Shown here: piece by piece, positions 61,091-64,000 of the stretch
How positions within the stretch are numbered: position 1 is the first letter of the stretch
Layout of the letters: every line of letters starts with the position of its first letter
NCBI RefSeq assembly: GCF_041296385.1
Contig: NC_091017.1
Location: forward strand, 78,979,055-79,043,054
DNA length: 64,000 nucleotides
Reading direction: 5' to 3'
Origin: Aphelocoma coerulescens
Taxonomy: Eukaryota; Chordata; Aves; Passeriformes; Corvidae
Translations under genes and position numbers: made by a program
The notes under the pieces: generated by a model
What the model was told of the DNA's origin: nothing
What the model saw: only the letters and a program-made list of their open reading frames with translations
The model's database searches: none

Positions 61091-62931
61091 CAGCTCTGCA
61101 GGTGGGCTCTCACCTGAGGGGGCCCAGGGACAGAATTCCCACCTTTCCTGCTGCCCACGCTGGGATCAGCCCAGGGCTGGGGGGTTCTGGATCCCAGCAC
61201 ACATGGCCAGGGCATGTCCAGTTCTCTTCCAGCTCATGAAGGGGAGAGAAAATCCTCTAAAGTCTACACTGAAGATGTCTGCCCTGAAGGAGCCACGGGA
61301 GAAATAGGAAGGTTCCAGAGAAGGACAAGACTTCAAGGTGAGGGTAACTTCTGGAACTGACTCACGGGTCAGGGAAGGTGAGGATGAACCACTGGATTTG
61401 AGATTTAACTTTTTAACATTTTATTCATTTAACTTTCATGAGGGACTCTGGAATGAGCATTTCTGAGGTCTTGAAAGGGATGGGCACTGGAGGAATCCTA
61501 GACAGGCTCAGTATGTCCATCCTTGGAGGTATTCAGAACTTCACTGGACAAAGTCCTGAGCAATCTGATCCAGTTGGATTTGCCAAGTCCTTGAACTCAT
61601 CAGTCTGCAGTAGCAACTGTTGAGTGTGTTCAGGGACCTTGGAGGGGGAGACAGAGCAGGGTGGGGCAGGAATGGAGGTGGCAGAGAGGGGTCAGAGCAG
61701 AGGGGTTTGGCCGTGAGAGAACCTAAGGTGTGACTATGGGGAGACATTCCCAGTCATGGATGGGGGTGTGGGGGCAGAGCAGGGAAGGGACGGAAGGAAG
61801 TGAGAAGGACACAGCATGAGGTTGTTGAGGCAGGAGTGCGGAACATCAAGGAACTCTTACATCAGGAGGAGAAAAGTGAAAGGCACAGGGAGGACTGGGA
61901 AGCTCCAGAGGTAGGGAAGGGTCACAGCGTATGTTGTCTATAAATTCTTGGGAGTTGTAGGCAAGATCCTGTCCTTGGAAAGAAGCAGAGCAAGGAAAGG
62001 GACCCGCTCCTCAAGGAGCGAGCAGTGCATCAGCCAGGTAGCAGAGCTTGAGGTTCAGTGCATCCCTCCAAAGAATGAATATATAATGGATGAAGTCACC
62101 CTTCCCCTTCATTGTTGCGATTCGTTGGCCCAAAGATAGACTTTCATTGCACAGACACCTCCATTTGAGCAAGTCACGTTGGGTTCCCTTTGAAGTCAAC
62201 AGAGAAGAACAGCAAATTTGAGGACATGCTTCATCTCCTCCCAAAATAGAGACTAAAACAGATTAGCTGACTCATGCCCTAAAAGACTGATTTTCCCCCA
62301 CAGATTACAGAGAGAGCTCACACACCCGGGCTCAGATTAGTCTGTACTGAGGGAACTGAACTTTCCATACCTGCCATGCTGCCAGTCCGGCCCAAGTTCT
62401 CTGCACATGGCCACAGATGTGCAGGGACGTTCCAGGGATGGGCTGAGACTGGGACACTTGGCAGAAGGACAGGGGAGTCAAAGGCGGAAGAGACCAAAGA
62501 GAGGGCACCAGGCAGAGGGGAGATGGCTGAGCACAGAACCAATTCCTTAATGCTGGTCATGTGGCCATCGTGGGAAAACGGCCTGTGGGCTGATGGTCAG
62601 TGAGGAAAGAGAGCAGGTGGCTTCAGAACTCAGGGAAAACAGCACAAAGGATGGTCTGGAGTTCTGATCCCCTGAGTGCCACGAGGGCACTGGTGTGATG
62701 GGCAGCCTTGTGGGTCTGCAAGTGAAGAAGACATTGGAAACTTAACACTTGTCAATGTTTCAGGCATTAAACAGATAAAACAGATATGAAACAGATGCCT
62801 TGGCTTCCCCAAGCCCAGCCACAGAGCCCTGATGCTGCTGCAGATTGGATCAGGGGGGTCAGTCTGGGGACGTGGGCAGTCCTGGCACATCTGGGTCTGA
62901 AGTGCCTAAAATCCACCAGTGCAGTTAGAGA
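61091..62931. other. Intergenic DNA, nothing recognised
   Basis: Purine-rich sequence at 61630-61920 and AT-richer sequence at 61400-61440. No transposon, exon or RNA gene was recognised. Confidence 0.4.
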
Positions 62932-63130
62932 GTCATGGAATGGCTTGGGTTGGAAGGGACTTCAAACACCATCCAGGGCCACCCCTGCCATGGGCAGGGA
63001 CACCTCCCACTGTCCCAGGCTGCTCCAAGCCCCAGTGTCCAGCCTGGCCTTGGGCACTGCCAGGGATCCAGCGGCAGCCACAGCTGCTCTGGGCACCCTG
63101 TGCCAGGGCCTGCCCACCCTCCCAGGGAAT
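62932..63130 (-). mobile_element. CR1 LINE 3' end
   Basis: The plus strand starts ATGGAATGGCTTGGGTTGGA and runs through GGATCCAGCGGCAGCCACAG to CCTGCCCACCCTCCCAGGGA. Confidence 0.9.
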
Positions 63131-64000
63131 CAGGGGCTGTGGATGTGGGGCAGCACAGAGAGCAGGGGCTGAATGGGGGATGGAGCACAAACGATTCCAC
63201 TGCTGGAGCAGCAGCAGAAAATGTTCTGCAGGAGCTACTCTGCACCTGAGGGTGAGAAAAAATCTCCAGTTCCCAGCACTGCCATTTTTCATCTCCACAA
63301 AATTCAGTTATTTTCTTGTTTAAACTTAGCACAGAACTCAGGGAACGTAGCGTTTCAGCTTGACAAGTGGTTTATTCAGGAGTTGATTTACCAATTCAAA
63401 GGCTACTCCCTACAGACTCCTACCAGAAATGTTCACTCGTAAACCTCTGATTTAATTAAAGACTTAGACCTTCAAACATTATCGCAGCTGGAAAATCCAT
63501 AATTAGCTGTACATTTTTTGAAGGATCTTTCCCCTGATTTGCCTGAAAACCTGGGGAAGGGCTTCATATATCCATCATAATTCCCCAGCACTTTCAGCTC
63601 AGGCATTAGAGACGCTGTGTGGGCAGATTTAATCGGTTCCTTCTCACTTCCTGGGGAGGAGAGGGATTGCATAAGATGTGAGTCAAGACACCCGTCCCGA
63701 AGCTGTGCCTGTGGCAGTGGCAGGAGCTGCGCTGGCGCTTGGGATGTCAGGCCATGGAATGTTTTGAAGCAGCTCCCAGCCCACTCTGGGTCACTGGAGA
63801 AACTCAAATGTTCCCCTTTTGTCTGAAATCGGGGCTCAGCATTACCCAGGAAGGCGCTGGAGCTCCTTCTCCCATCCCAGCTGACACTTTCACACTCCAA
63901 ACTGCATCCGGAGCTTTCTGACCCTCAGAGTAAAGCTTCATTTGGGGACGAGTCCTCTCAATCCCTCTCTTAGGCTCCCTGTGTATCCCCAGTACCCTCT
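63131..64000. other. Intergenic DNA to the window edge, nothing recognised
   Basis: Contains a minus-strand open frame of 142 codons at 63472-63900 without any recognisable motif; not called as a gene. Confidence 0.35.

Noticed and set aside
60589..61239. Open frames of 150-250 codons at 7.6, 11.6-12.2, 47.2, 54.7, 58.1-58.6, 60.6 and 62.9 kb sharing segments such as [11 protein letters not shown]
   Set aside because: The shared peptides are translations of the non-coding 3' part of CR1 copies in both orientations, not a protein family.
63472..63900. 142-codon minus-strand open frame near the right edge
   Set aside because: No family motif and no clear splice or promoter context; an open frame of this length is expected by chance in this sequence.

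Overview
The window reads as vertebrate nuclear DNA, almost certainly avian. Four multi-exon protein genes with GT/AG introns match vertebrate orthologues. Introns and intergenic DNA hold more than two dozen short 3' ends of CR1-type LINEs, the dominant retroposon of bird genomes. The sequence is GC-rich and full of minisatellites, as on a bird microchromosome. No bacterial genes, operons, CRISPR arrays, rRNA or tRNA genes were seen.

The layout follows the human 2p13 neighbourhood SMYD5-PRADC1-CCT7-FBXO41-EGR4 as I remember it. Positions 1-975 look like the 3' end of a rightward transcript, probably SMYD5. PRADC1 (minus, 4402 to 1689, five coding exons, 183 aa) and CCT7 (plus, 4687 to 16702, twelve coding exons, 544 aa) diverge from a shared 284-bp GC-box/CCAAT promoter. 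FBXO41 (minus, 33401 to 22280, twelve coding exons, 795 aa) converges on CCT7 and has a probable 4.5-kb 3' UTR. It also has a probable non-coding first exon inside a CpG-rich region near 36 kb. EGR4 (minus, 41553 to 39775, two exons) is an immediate-early zinc-finger gene with a compact TATA/CRE/CArG promoter at 42.0-42.2 kb. All exon junctions given were checked for splice dinucleotides and reading phase. EGR4 is the one exception: exon 1 is five bases out of phase with exon 2, apparently because of a tandem CAGGG duplication.

From about 43 kb to the right end (21 kb) I recognise no gene. This part holds CR1 copies, one solo LTR with a 4-bp target duplication, a small minisatellite and several AT-rich islands that could be regulatory. 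Just upstream of EGR4 lies a roughly 390-bp pure (CCCTT)n array.

The four genes do not form a pathway. CCT7 is a chaperonin subunit, PRADC1 a secreted PA-domain glycoprotein, FBXO41 a neuronal F-box protein and EGR4 an activity-induced transcription factor. The most interesting signals are at fine scale: the EGR4 frameshift, a triplicated splice-acceptor/exon-start motif at CCT7 exon 12, tandem repeats next to splice sites and promoters, and near-identical young CR1 copies. I found no convincing undescribed system.
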